Source: Crocosphaera sp. (GTDB lineage: Bacteria > Cyanobacteriota > Cyanobacteriia > Cyanobacteriales > Microcystaceae). Taken from it: a stretch of DNA of 36,753 nucleotides. The notes beneath the pieces were generated by a model that made no database searches, was not told the origin of the DNA, and worked only from the letters and a program-made list of their open reading frames with translations. The stretch is from contig NZ_JASJEB010000086.1 in assembly GCF_030064895.1 (NCBI RefSeq), positions 1-36,753 of the forward strand, given 5' to 3'. Shown here piece after piece: positions 25,364-32,517 of this stretch. The position numbers were made by a program, and so were the translations under genes. The stretch's first letter is position 1. Each line of letters opens with the position of its first letter.

Positions 25364-26071
25364 ATGAGATTCAACCTTTCCTTAACTAAAACCGCCATTA
25401 CTGCCACTGTAGCTACTATTAGCTTGTCCTTTTTCGGTTCTAATGCTCAAGCTGCCTTATTGATTGGTAACATTGATAATGGAACCGTAGCTAACCAGGG
25501 AAACCAAGTCAATGGTTCTGATAACGAGTTTGTTTCTTTTACAACTCCTGACGACGGTATTACTCGTATTGTGGACGACATCACTGTTCAATTAAGCAAT
25601 AGTTTTGGAACTGCAAGTTTTGATGCTACTTTGATCTGGTTTGATGATAGTCTCCCTGCTAGTGGAGATCCCACAGGAGTTACTTCAACCATTGCCATTG
25701 GAACTCAGTCTGTTTCAGTTACAGCAGGACAACCCACCAATGCTATTTTTACACCTGGAACAGATTTAATCTTGCAACCTAATACCCGTTACGGTTTTCG
25801 TCTCAATGGGACACCTGGCTCTGGTTTAACTTGGCTCTCACAGTTTACTGTAGCAGGTGATTTTGATAGTACCTATGAAAGTGATGTTAATGCCACTTTT
25901 CTTCGCGCTTATCGTACTAATGACGGTGGCACTGTCTGGAGTGTTCAAACCAGTCAACGTATTTTTGAAATTAATGTTAGCACAGTTCCCGAACCTGGCA
26001 CTATCTTAGGAATTGTAGGAATAGGTCTTCTTGGTTTATCTTCTACTTTAAAAAACAAAAATAAAGATTAA
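25364..26071 (+). CDS. exported PEP-CTERM sorting-domain protein
   Basis: The 235-residue protein has a Sec signal (MRFNLSLTK, hydrophobic TATVATISLSFFG, cleavage after SNAQA near residue 30). A beta-rich domain (about 33-205) follows, with repeated FDATLIWFDD/GFRLNGTPGSG-type strands resembling the choice-of-anchor R type of exported domain. The tail is VPEPGTILGIVGIGLLGLSS and then TLKNKNKD, so the PEP motif is at 209-211. The basic cluster is Lys rather than Arg. The protein should be processed by an exosortase system and exported to the surface or matrix. The frame is open from a TTG at 25283, but that overlaps the promoter, so the ATG at 25364 is used. Confidence 0.88.
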   Translation: MRFNLSLTKTAITATVATISLSFFGSNAQAALLIGNIDNGTVANQGNQVNGSDNEFVSFTTPDDGITRIVDDITVQLSNSFGTASFDATLIWFDDSLPASGDPTGVTSTIAIGTQSVSVTAGQPTNAIFTPGTDLILQPNTRYGFRLNGTPGSGLTWLSQFTVAGDFDSTYESDVNATFLRAYRTNDGGTVWSVQTSQRIFEINVSTVPEPGTILGIVGIGLLGLSSTLKNKNKD

Positions 26072-26090
26072 TTTTTTGTAACATGAATAA

Positions 26091-26146
26091 AACCCCGTCG
26101 TTAACAACGGGGTCTTGTTTAAGGTAGGCAATGCCTACCTTTTTTA
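26091..26146 (+). terminator. two stacked terminator hairpins after the PEP-CTERM gene
   Basis: First hairpin, 26092-26112: ACCCCGTCGTT/AACAACGGGGT with one mismatch, then CTTGTTT. Second, 26121-26141: AAGGTAGGCA, A, TGCCTACCTT, followed by TTTTTT. Both resemble repeats seen elsewhere in the window (11580-11602 and 23209-23231). Confidence 0.75.
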
Positions 26147-26215
26147 ATATTTATTTTACAGCTTAATTAGCAATGAGAAAATTACAATTGATTTATTAAC
26201 TTAAGCTTGGATACC

Positions 26216-26392
26216 ATGAAACATAGTATTCAAAAATTTAATCCCGATAAGCTTTATGAAATTGTTGTCAGTGGTTGTTTTTCCATTAAAGCCCAATCAT
26301 CCACAGAAGCACAACAAAAACTAGAAGCATTATTAGGAGAAATAGACGCAGATCACTGGGAAATAGAAAAAATTAATGAGGTACAATCTTAG
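26216..26392 (+). CDS. small protein of unknown function
   Basis: The 58-residue protein MKHSIQKFNPDKLYEIVVSG... is soluble, with a helix-forming middle (STEAQQKLEALLGEI) and an acidic end. The frame is open upstream from a TTG at 26207, but ATG at 26216 is more natural. Its stop is 2 nt before the next ATG (26395), so the two are probably co-translated. I do not recognise the family. Confidence 0.65.
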   Translation: MKHSIQKFNPDKLYEIVVSGCFSIKAQSSTEAQQKLEALLGEIDADHWEIEKINEVQS

Positions 26393-26394
26393 CA

Positions 26395-26709
26395 ATGATT
26401 TCTTTATCTGAAGCTGAACAAAAAGCCATCGAATTTATCACAGAAGAATGGGAACTATCCGACAAAGAAAAAAACTTATTTATCATAAATGATTCCCGTA
26501 AAATTGATGATAAGTGGTGGTATATTGTCGAGGTTACGGTTAATGAATTACCCGATAAATGGGTGATTCAAGTCTATGATGATGGCGACTGTGATCCTTG
26601 TTATACATTTCTTTCTCCCTTTTCTAAACAAGAAAATGGCAATCATTTAGACAAGCTACCTAACAAGTTAGCTTTAGCTGTTCAAGAAGAGAGAAAAGGT
26701 CATCTTTAA
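26395..26709 (+). CDS. small acidic protein of unknown function
   Basis: The 104-residue protein MISLSEAEQKAIEFITEEWEL... has DDKWWYIVEVTVNELPDKWVIQVYDDGDCDPCYTF, a Trp- and acid-rich beta pattern that recalls immunity-type folds such as YrhB-like proteins. That resemblance is weak and not claimed as an assignment. There is no signal peptide. It is encoded directly after the 58-residue protein, so the two likely act together. Confidence 0.65.
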   Translation: MISLSEAEQKAIEFITEEWELSDKEKNLFIINDSRKIDDKWWYIVEVTVNELPDKWVIQVYDDGDCDPCYTFLSPFSKQENGNHLDKLPNKLALAVQEERKGHL

Positions 26710-26818
26710 TTTCTTCAGTATTTATGCTGGTACGGTTATCCTCCTTTCCCACTCTCAGACAAGAAAGTTAGGATTAGATCAGCACTCTTTACAAACCTTA
26801 ACAAAAGAGGAAACACCG

Positions 26819-26905
26819 ATGATGAGCCTTATAACCATCTTAATCTTTCTCTGGGGACTTCTAGCAATTGCCGATAGACTAACCAAAGAGTACCCCTCAA
26901 CCTAG
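26819..26905 (+). CDS. very small hydrophobic protein
   Basis: The 28-codon ORF MMSLITILIFLWGLLAIADR... has one possible membrane helix (about 3-19) and a polar end (LTKEYPST). GAGG ends 8 nt before the ATG, a good ribosome site. The start shares the 14-mer AAACACCGATGATG with a second small ORF at 26991. It is not one of the well-known tiny photosystem or cytochrome subunits I can recall. Real expression is unproven. Confidence 0.4.
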   Translation: MMSLITILIFLWGLLAIADRLTKEYPST

Positions 26906-26990
26906 AATACACTGAGTTCATTTTAGGTTAGAGATAGTATAGTAGAGATAGATAGAGCAAACCTCTCTTTTTCATGGAGATAAACACCGA

Positions 26991-27053
26991 TGATGTTACC
27001 TGGTTTATGTTCTGCCCGTAGTAAAACCCTATTTTGGACTGGTATTACTTTAG
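26991..27053 (+). CDS. very small hydrophobic ORF with shared leader
   Basis: The 20-codon ORF MMLLVYVLPVVKPYFGLVLL has GGAG 9-10 nt upstream and the same AAACACCGATGATG start context (26983-26996) as the ORF at 26819. It may be a short membrane peptide, a leader peptide for the carbamoyltransferase operon, or chance. Between 27054 and 27203 no further feature is evident. Confidence 0.3.
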
Positions 27054-27203
27054 CCATAGTGGCTATTTTGTAACGGGCCTATAGTAGAATCTTATTTTCG
27101 TTTTTTCCGTCTATTATGTTATTCTGTAGGTCATTTATGGTAATTAAGGGTTTTTCCTGGTTACAACGTTGGCAGCATAACATGATGGAGGATTGGATTA
27201 AAG

Positions 27204-29042
27204 ATGAATATTTTGGGCATTTCTGCCTATTATCATGATAGTGCTGCTGCCTTAGTGCAATCAGGACAGATTATAGCGGCAGCACAAGAAGAGAGGTTTA
27301 CACGCAGGAAACACGATGCCAAGTTTCCTAAAAATGCTATTAGTTATGTTCTTGAGGAAGCCAATATTTCCCTGGGAAAGTTAGATTATATTGTTTTTTA
27401 TGAAAAGCCTTTAATTACTTTTGAAAGACTATTAGAAACCTATATTACTTATGCACCACAAGGGTTTCGTTCTTTTGTCAGTGCCATGACTGCATGGCTA
27501 CAAGAAAAGTTATATTTAAAGACAGTTTTAAAGAAGGAATTAGCTAAATTAGCTAATTGTAAAACTTCCCAACTTCCCCCTTTATTATTTACAGAACATC
27601 ATCAATCTCATGCTGCTTCTGCCTTCTTTCCTAGTCCTTTTGAAACGGCAGCTATTTTATGTTTGGATGCGGTGGGAGAATGGGCAACAACTTCCTTATG
27701 GTTAGGGGAAAATAATAACATTATTCCTCAGTGGGAAATCAACTTTCCTCACTCCTTGGGTTTACTATACTCTGCTTTTACTTATTATACAGGATTTAAA
27801 GTCAATTCTGGTGAGTATAAATTGATGGGTTTGGCTCCTTATGGTGAAGCGAAATATACTGACTTAATTTTAGAGAATTTAATTGATATTAAAGAGGATG
27901 GAACTTTTCGCCTCAATATGGATTATTTTAACTATGCAACTGGGTTGACTATGACTAATAATAAGTTTGCTCAATTGTTTGGTCAACCTCCCCGAAAACC
28001 TGAAAGCGAAATTACACAACGGGAGATGAATATTGCAGCTTCTATTCAAAAAGTTACCGAAGAAATTGTTTTAAAATTAGCCAATACTGCTCATAAAGAA
28101 TTAGGTGTAGATAATTTATGTTTAGCTGGAGGAGTTGCCTTAAATTGTGTTTCTAATGGAAGACTTTTAAGAGAGGGAAAATTTAACAATATTTGGATTC
28201 AACCGGCAGCAGGAGACGCTGGAGGAGCCATTGGCGCAGCTTTAGCTATTTGGCATCAATACTTAGATAAGCCTCGTTATAGCGGTCATTTGGATAGTAT
28301 GAAAGGTTCTTATTTGGGACCTCAATTTAGCAATGAACAAGCGCAGCAATATTTTGATGATGTCAAAGCCAATTATGTTTATTTAGGAAATAATGAAATA
28401 TTTACAAAAGTAGCAGAAATATTGGCAGAAGGTAATGTAGTTGGTTGGTTTCAAGGACGCATGGAATTTGGTCCGAGGGCGTTAGGAAATCGTTCTATTA
28501 TTGGAGATCCTCGTAATGAGAAAATGCAGTCCGTAATGAACCTAAAAATAAAATATCGGGAGTCATTTCGTCCCTTTGCTCCTTCTGTTTTAGCAGATAA
28601 AGTTAACCAATATTTCGAGTTAGATAAACCCAGTCCTTATATGTTATTAGTAGCTGAGGTAAAAAAAGACTTACATCTCCCTATGACTGAGGAACAAAAG
28701 CAATTATTTGGTATCGATAAATTGAAAATACCTCGCTCAAAAATTCCTGCTATTACCCATGTTGACTATTCAGCAAGAGTGCAAACTGTTCACCCAGAAA
28801 CTAATCCCCGTTATCATCAATTAATTAAACAATTTGAAGCATTGACAGGGTGCGGTGTTTTAGTTAATACTTCCTTTAATGTTAGGGGAGAACCTATTGT
28901 TTGTACCCCAGAAGATGCCTACCGTTGTTTTATGCGTACCGAGATGGATTATTTAGTTATTAATAATTATTTATTGGCCAAATCTAAACAACCTCAATGG
29001 CAAAAAGATCAGTCTTGGCAAGATGAATTTGAACTAGATTAA
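27204..29042 (+). CDS. carbamoyltransferase, NodU/CmcH/TobZ family
   Basis: The 612-residue protein begins ILGISAYYHDSAAALV and continues AAAQEERFTRRKHD. The Kae1-like N-terminal domain has H132-x3-H136 (EHHQSHAASAFF) and D155 for metal and nucleotide binding, plus LAGGVALNC (about 307-315). The C-terminal YrdC-like part has EFGPRALGNRSI (about 421-432). The family uses carbamoyl phosphate and ATP via a carbamoyl adenylate to carbamoylate a hydroxyl or amine of a sugar or small molecule. It is followed by a SxtJ-like and a DUF5989 gene in one unit. The acceptor is unknown. No glycosyltransferase cluster is nearby, so this copy is free-standing. Confidence 0.93.
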   Translation: MNILGISAYYHDSAAALVQSGQIIAAAQEERFTRRKHDAKFPKNAISYVLEEANISLGKLDYIVFYEKPLITFERLLETYITYAPQGFRSFVSAMTAWLQEKLYLKTVLKKELAKLANCKTSQLPPLLFTEHHQSHAASAFFPSPFETAAILCLDAVGEWATTSLWLGENNNIIPQWEINFPHSLGLLYSAFTYYTGFKVNSGEYKLMGLAPYGEAKYTDLILENLIDIKEDGTFRLNMDYFNYATGLTMTNNKFAQLFGQPPRKPESEITQREMNIAASIQKVTEEIVLKLANTAHKELGVDNLCLAGGVALNCVSNGRLLREGKFNNIWIQPAAGDAGGAIGAALAIWHQYLDKPRYSGHLDSMKGSYLGPQFSNEQAQQYFDDVKANYVYLGNNEIFTKVAEILAEGNVVGWFQGRMEFGPRALGNRSIIGDPRNEKMQSVMNLKIKYRESFRPFAPSVLADKVNQYFELDKPSPYMLLVAEVKKDLHLPMTEEQKQLFGIDKLKIPRSKIPAITHVDYSARVQTVHPETNPRYHQLIKQFEALTGCGVLVNTSFNVRGEPIVCTPEDAYRCFMRTEMDYLVINNYLLAKSKQPQWQKDQSWQDEFELD

Positions 29043-29063
29043 TTAACAAAAGAGGTTAAAATT

Positions 29064-29471
29064 ATGTTTCAGAAAATACCTAAAATAGATAAAAAAGGTT
29101 TACGAGAATTTGGCTTAATGACAGGGGTATTTATTGCCTTATTATTTGGTCTATTATTACCCTTATTATGGGGTCATAATTTACCCTTAATTCCTTGGGT
29201 TATTGCTGGAAGTTTAGTTATTTTATCCCTATTTATTCCTCAATCTCTTGCCCCTATTTATCAAGGATGGATGAGAGTTGCTCAGGTGCTTGCTTGGGTC
29301 AATAATCGTCTTATTTTAGGGATTATTTTCTTTATCATTGTGACACCAATGGCCTTGATTATGAAAATCATTAAAAGAGATCCTTTGACAAGACAATTTG
29401 AGTTTAGATTAGAAACTTATCGAGTTTCTAGTAAAATTAAGAATAAACTTAGTATGGAGAAACCTTATTAA
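29064..29471 (+). CDS. SxtJ-family membrane protein
   Basis: The 135-residue protein has three likely membrane helices: about 17-36 (GLMTGVFIALLFGLLLPLL), 42-61 and 86-108 (LGIIFFIIVTPMALIMKII), with basic ends. Proteins of this type follow carbamoyltransferases in many clusters, and SxtJ was named from the saxitoxin cluster. Its function is unknown. AGAGG lies 9 nt before the ATG. Its stop overlaps the next start as TAATG at 29469-29473. Confidence 0.82.
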   Translation: MFQKIPKIDKKGLREFGLMTGVFIALLFGLLLPLLWGHNLPLIPWVIAGSLVILSLFIPQSLAPIYQGWMRVAQVLAWVNNRLILGIIFFIIVTPMALIMKIIKRDPLTRQFEFRLETYRVSSKIKNKLSMEKPY

Positions 29472-29632
29472 TGGAAGGATTTATTGAGCTTTTACAAGAT
29501 TTATGGGGCTTTTTAAACGAACGTAAAAAGTATTGGTTAGCCCCATTAATTATTACTTTGGTGTTATTAGGTGCCTTAATTGTTTTCACTCAAGGATCTG
29601 CGATTGCTCCTTTTATTTATACTTTATTTTAG
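29471..29632 (+). CDS. DUF5989-family small membrane protein
   Basis: The 53-residue protein MEGFIELLQDLWGFLNERKKYW... has one helix (LAPLIITLVLLGALIVFT) and the ending QGSAIAPFIYTLF, the constant signature of DUF5989 proteins. It begins in the stop codon of the SxtJ-like gene (1-nt overlap), so the three genes form one coupled unit. Its role is unknown. Confidence 0.85.
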   Translation: MEGFIELLQDLWGFLNERKKYWLAPLIITLVLLGALIVFTQGSAIAPFIYTLF

Positions 29633-29638
29633 AGATAA

Positions 29639-30196
29639 TTAAAGGGAACGAAAAGACCAATGAATACGTTGTATAGTATCTACTGCATTCGGATTATTTC
29701 CATAATAACTAACAATCACAACTGTCGTATTGTTAGAATAGCGAATGTAGCTACGAATTTCATTACCAAAGTGGAATTCTGTATCTTCTCCAGCTACCCA
29801 AAGTCTAACTGCCGGTTTATTATCTATAGTTAAATTACCACGCTTAGTTATAGTTGCAGTAATTGGGCCTTCAATCGTTCTTTGATTAGAAGGGGGAACA
29901 ACATCATTAAATCTTTGTGGGAAAAAAGAAACTTCAGTTTTAATTAAATTATTGTTGTTATTTCTATTTTTACTACTCCAAAAAGTCCATATTGGAATAT
30001 TAGATGGTGTTTTTTCAACCGTGTAGTTTTGTGGAGTTTGAATAGAAAATTTATTATCTACACTATGGGTTTTAAAATTATTCTGAGATTGAGCAGAACT
30101 AATAGAAGTTTTAACTAGAGGAGAAACAGCAGGAAATAGGCTAAGAAATACTGCGCTACCTATAATAGCTGATAGTTTGAATGATGTTTTGAACAT
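29639..30196 (-). CDS. secreted protein of unknown function
   Basis: The 185-residue protein MFKTSFKLSAIIGSAVFLSL... has a signal peptide (cleavage near ISSAQS, about residue 35). A beta-rich domain follows, with FSIQTPQNYTVEKT and a C-terminal SYYGNNPNAVDTIQRIHWSF. This pattern (a degraded-lipid or PsbP-like fold has been seen in similar proteins) is not a firm match. The frame is open to 30304, but that would put a basic tail before the signal. AAAGG lies 11 nt before the chosen ATG. It is convergent with DUF5989, 6 bp away. Confidence 0.6.
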   Translation of the reverse strand: MFKTSFKLSAIIGSAVFLSLFPAVSPLVKTSISSAQSQNNFKTHSVDNKFSIQTPQNYTVEKTPSNIPIWTFWSSKNRNNNNNLIKTEVSFFPQRFNDVVPPSNQRTIEGPITATITKRGNLTIDNKPAVRLWVAGEDTEFHFGNEIRSYIRYSNNTTVVIVSYYGNNPNAVDTIQRIHWSFRSL

Positions 30197-30310
30197 GATA
30201 CTTTTTACCTTTGTTAAATTCAAGAAAATTACATTTAGTATTATAGCTTTTCTTAGATTGATGAACCACGACCTACCTTTGTGTAGAGACTTTGTATGCA
30301 CCATATCTAC

Positions 30311-30455
30311 TATAGCAATCAGGTTTCAGTTGTGAGAAAATCAGCTTTCTGGGTTTAACAGTGTTAAACCCCTACAAATACCTCCTTGTAGGGACATAAT
30401 ACTATTATGTCCTATATCTCTTATCACTTTTCACATATCATTACTTATTGCTATA
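30311..30455. mobile_element. MITE-like element A
   Basis: The 28-nt ends, TATAGCAATCAGGTTTCAGT... (30311-30338) and ...CATTACTTATTGCTATA (30428-30455), are imperfect inverses, enclosing 89 nt. Inside are smaller hairpins at about 30351-30380 (GGTTTAACAGTGTTAAACC) and 30388-30414 (GTAGGGACATAAT...ATTATGTCCTA). There is no coding capacity. TA at the ends fits an IS630/mariner-type origin. Confidence 0.5.
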
Positions 30456-30555
30456 GCAGTCAGTAATGATTCATGAGATATCTTTTTTCTTATTTCCTGT
30501 TCCCTGTTCCCTTATACTCACATTTAATTCTCACAACTGATGACTAATTGCTATA
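30452..30555. mobile_element. MITE-like element B, sharing an end with A
   Basis: A left end at 30452-30478 (TATAGCAGTCAGTAATGATT...) and a right end TTCTCACAACTGATGACTAA... (30528-30555) are again imperfect inverses. The right end is also a 24-of-28 inverse match to the left end of A, so A plus B read as one 245-bp composite bounded by the best-matching pair. A and B share TATA. Confidence 0.5.
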
Positions 30556-30556
30556 T

Positions 30557-30584
30557 GTAACTCACGAGTATGAGAAGTGCTATA
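30557..30584. repeat. IS630-type end sequence relic
   Basis: This 28-mer (CTCACGAGTATGAGAAGTGC then TATA at its end) is 23 of 28 identical to the element end at 135-162, in the same orientation, and directly follows the MITE pair. It suggests repeated insertion into the same TA-rich spot. No transposase is left here. Confidence 0.45.
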
Positions 30585-30729
30585 TATTATTATATGCCCC
30601 TTTTTCTCCTTAATCTAGAATAGATAATGAAAACAGATAGTATTTTTCATCTCTAGAAGTTAAAAACCAACTAGAAACAAATAGTGCTAAAATCAATTAT
30701 ATATTCGACCATGATAACAAACATAAATT

Positions 30730-31716
30730 ATGCCCATTAAAGCATTTGTCACAGGAGGAACCGGATTTATTGGCGCAAACTTAGTGAGACTTTTATTAAA
30801 AGAAGGTTATGAAGTTCGTGCTTTAGTTCGTCCTCAAAGTAGTTTAGAAAACCTCAACAATTTAGATGTTGAAATCATAAAAGGTGATCTTAACGATATT
30901 AACTTAAGGGAGAAAATAAGAGGTTGTAATGTCTTATTTCATGTGGCTGCCCATTACTCCTTATATCAAGCAGATAAAGATAAATTATACAACAGCAATG
31001 TGTTAGGAACTCGTTCTATTTTACAGGCGGCCAAACAAGCTAATATTGAACGTATTATTTACACCAGTTCCGTTGCAGCTATTGGAGTAGGGTACCCCGA
31101 AGAAATCGTCAACGAAACCCATCAAAGTCCCGTCAATGAATTAGTAGGACATTACAAAAAATCGAAATATTGGGCCGAACAAGAAGCAAAAAAAGCAATT
31201 CTAAATGGACAAGATATCGTTATTGTTAACCCCAGTACACCTATCGGACCATTAGACATTAAACCAACCCCTACAGGAGAGATTATTTTACGTTTTTTAC
31301 GCCGTAAAATGCCAGCTTATGTCGATACCGGGTTAAATATTATTGATGTGCGAGACGTAGCGCAAGGTCATCTGTTAGCATTAGAAAAAGGGAAGACAGG
31401 GGAACGCTATATTTTAGGCAATAAAAACCTCAGTTTAAAAGCCTTGTTAGAGGAATTATCCCAACTAACAGGGTTAAAAGCCCCTCAACAAACCTTACCC
31501 CTTTGGCTACCTTTAAGCGTAGCATGGGTAGAAGAGACATTATTATCTACTTTGGGGAAAAAACCATCAATTCCTATGGATGGGGTCAAAATGTCTAAAC
31601 AGCCGATGTATTATGATCCATCTAAAGCTATTAATAAATTAGGGTTGCCCTCTTCTCCTATTAAAAATGCTTTGCAAGATGCCATTAATTGGTTTACAAA
31701 TAATGGTTATGTATAA
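30730..31716 (+). CDS. hpnA: NAD-dependent epimerase, HpnA-like (hopanoid-associated)
   Basis: The 328-residue extended SDR has the NAD-binding TGGTGFIG (8-15) and the catalytic Y142-x3-K146 in GHYKKSKYWAEQEA. Further features are VNPSTPIGPLDIKPTPTG and NIIDVRDVAQGHLLALEKG, matching hopanoid-associated sugar epimerases. HpnA is thought to act on the sugar or ribose part of bacteriohopanepolyols. No squalene-hopene cyclase or other hpn gene lies in the window. It is followed at 30 bp by a CheW gene on the same strand. Confidence 0.85.
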   Translation: MPIKAFVTGGTGFIGANLVRLLLKEGYEVRALVRPQSSLENLNNLDVEIIKGDLNDINLREKIRGCNVLFHVAAHYSLYQADKDKLYNSNVLGTRSILQAAKQANIERIIYTSSVAAIGVGYPEEIVNETHQSPVNELVGHYKKSKYWAEQEAKKAILNGQDIVIVNPSTPIGPLDIKPTPTGEIILRFLRRKMPAYVDTGLNIIDVRDVAQGHLLALEKGKTGERYILGNKNLSLKALLEELSQLTGLKAPQQTLPLWLPLSVAWVEETLLSTLGKKPSIPMDGVKMSKQPMYYDPSKAINKLGLPSSPIKNALQDAINWFTNNGYV

Positions 31717-31746
31717 GTAAATTACTATTAATAATTATTAGAAACT

Positions 31747-32496
31747 ATGGAAGAATCTATTGCTTATTGTTGGAATGATATTGGTGTTTCTGGGGATAGT
31801 TCTTGTCCCGAATTGAAAACCGTTATTCATTGTCGAAATTGTCCTGTTTATAGAGGAGCAGGTCGAACTTTATTGCAAAGAAATTCCCCGGAAGGTTATG
31901 TTGAAGAATGGACAGATATATTAACAAAAGATTGGCAACAAGCAGCAGAAAAAGGTGAGGAAAAAGGCTCAACTTTAGTCAAAAAAGAAACAGTTGATAA
32001 TGAAATTGTTGCCTTAGTTATTTTTAGAGTTTCTCAAGAATGGTTAGCGTTACCAGCATGGGTTGTTAAAGAAATTACTCATATTCATCCTGTTCATACG
32101 TTACCCCACCGTAGTAACCATGTTTTTGCTGGAATTGTTAATATTCGTGGTGAAATTTTGATGTGTATTTTACTGAGAAATCTCTTAGCATTACCTTCTT
32201 CAGATTTGAATGATAAAAACAATAATTTGAGAGATTCATCTTCTATTGTTCCTGTAGTTTATGAGCGAATGATTGTGATTGAAATACAATCTAATCGTTG
32301 GGTATTTCCTGTGGATGAAATTTTAGGAGTTTATCGTTTTTCTGAAAAACAATTACAAAATACTCCTGTTGTTATTTCTAAAACTCCTGATACTTATACT
32401 AAGAAAATTTTATCCTTAGAAGGAAAAAATATTAACTATTTGGATTATGAATTAGTATTTTATGAATTATTATTCTATACTTTGAATCGAGCCTAA
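31747..32496 (+). CDS. CheW-domain protein with N-terminal Cys motif (WspD-like)
   Basis: The 249-residue protein has an N-terminal extension with four cysteines, C8, C20, C29 and C32, in CWNDIGVSGDSSCPEL and HCRNCPVY. This motif is seen in Wsp-type CheW proteins. It is followed by a CheW fold (about 85-245; LPAWVVKEITHIHPVHTLPH, and GIVNIRGEILMCI). CheW couples receptors to the CheA kinase. Here there is no CheA or receptor nearby. The Cys cluster could bind a metal or sense redox state (inference). It sits between an epimerase and an ABC ATPase with short gaps, so it is probably operonic. Confidence 0.82.
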   Translation: MEESIAYCWNDIGVSGDSSCPELKTVIHCRNCPVYRGAGRTLLQRNSPEGYVEEWTDILTKDWQQAAEKGEEKGSTLVKKETVDNEIVALVIFRVSQEWLALPAWVVKEITHIHPVHTLPHRSNHVFAGIVNIRGEILMCILLRNLLALPSSDLNDKNNNLRDSSSIVPVVYERMIVIEIQSNRWVFPVDEILGVYRFSEKQLQNTPVVISKTPDTYTKKILSLEGKNINYLDYELVFYELLFYTLNRA

Positions 32497-32517
32497 TTAA
32501 CAAAAAAATAAATTATT

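Noticed and set aside
27137-27235. Plus-strand ORF MVIKGFSWLQRWQHN... overlapping the carbamoyltransferase start
   Set aside because: It has no good ribosome site and its second half is the out-of-frame start of a certain gene.
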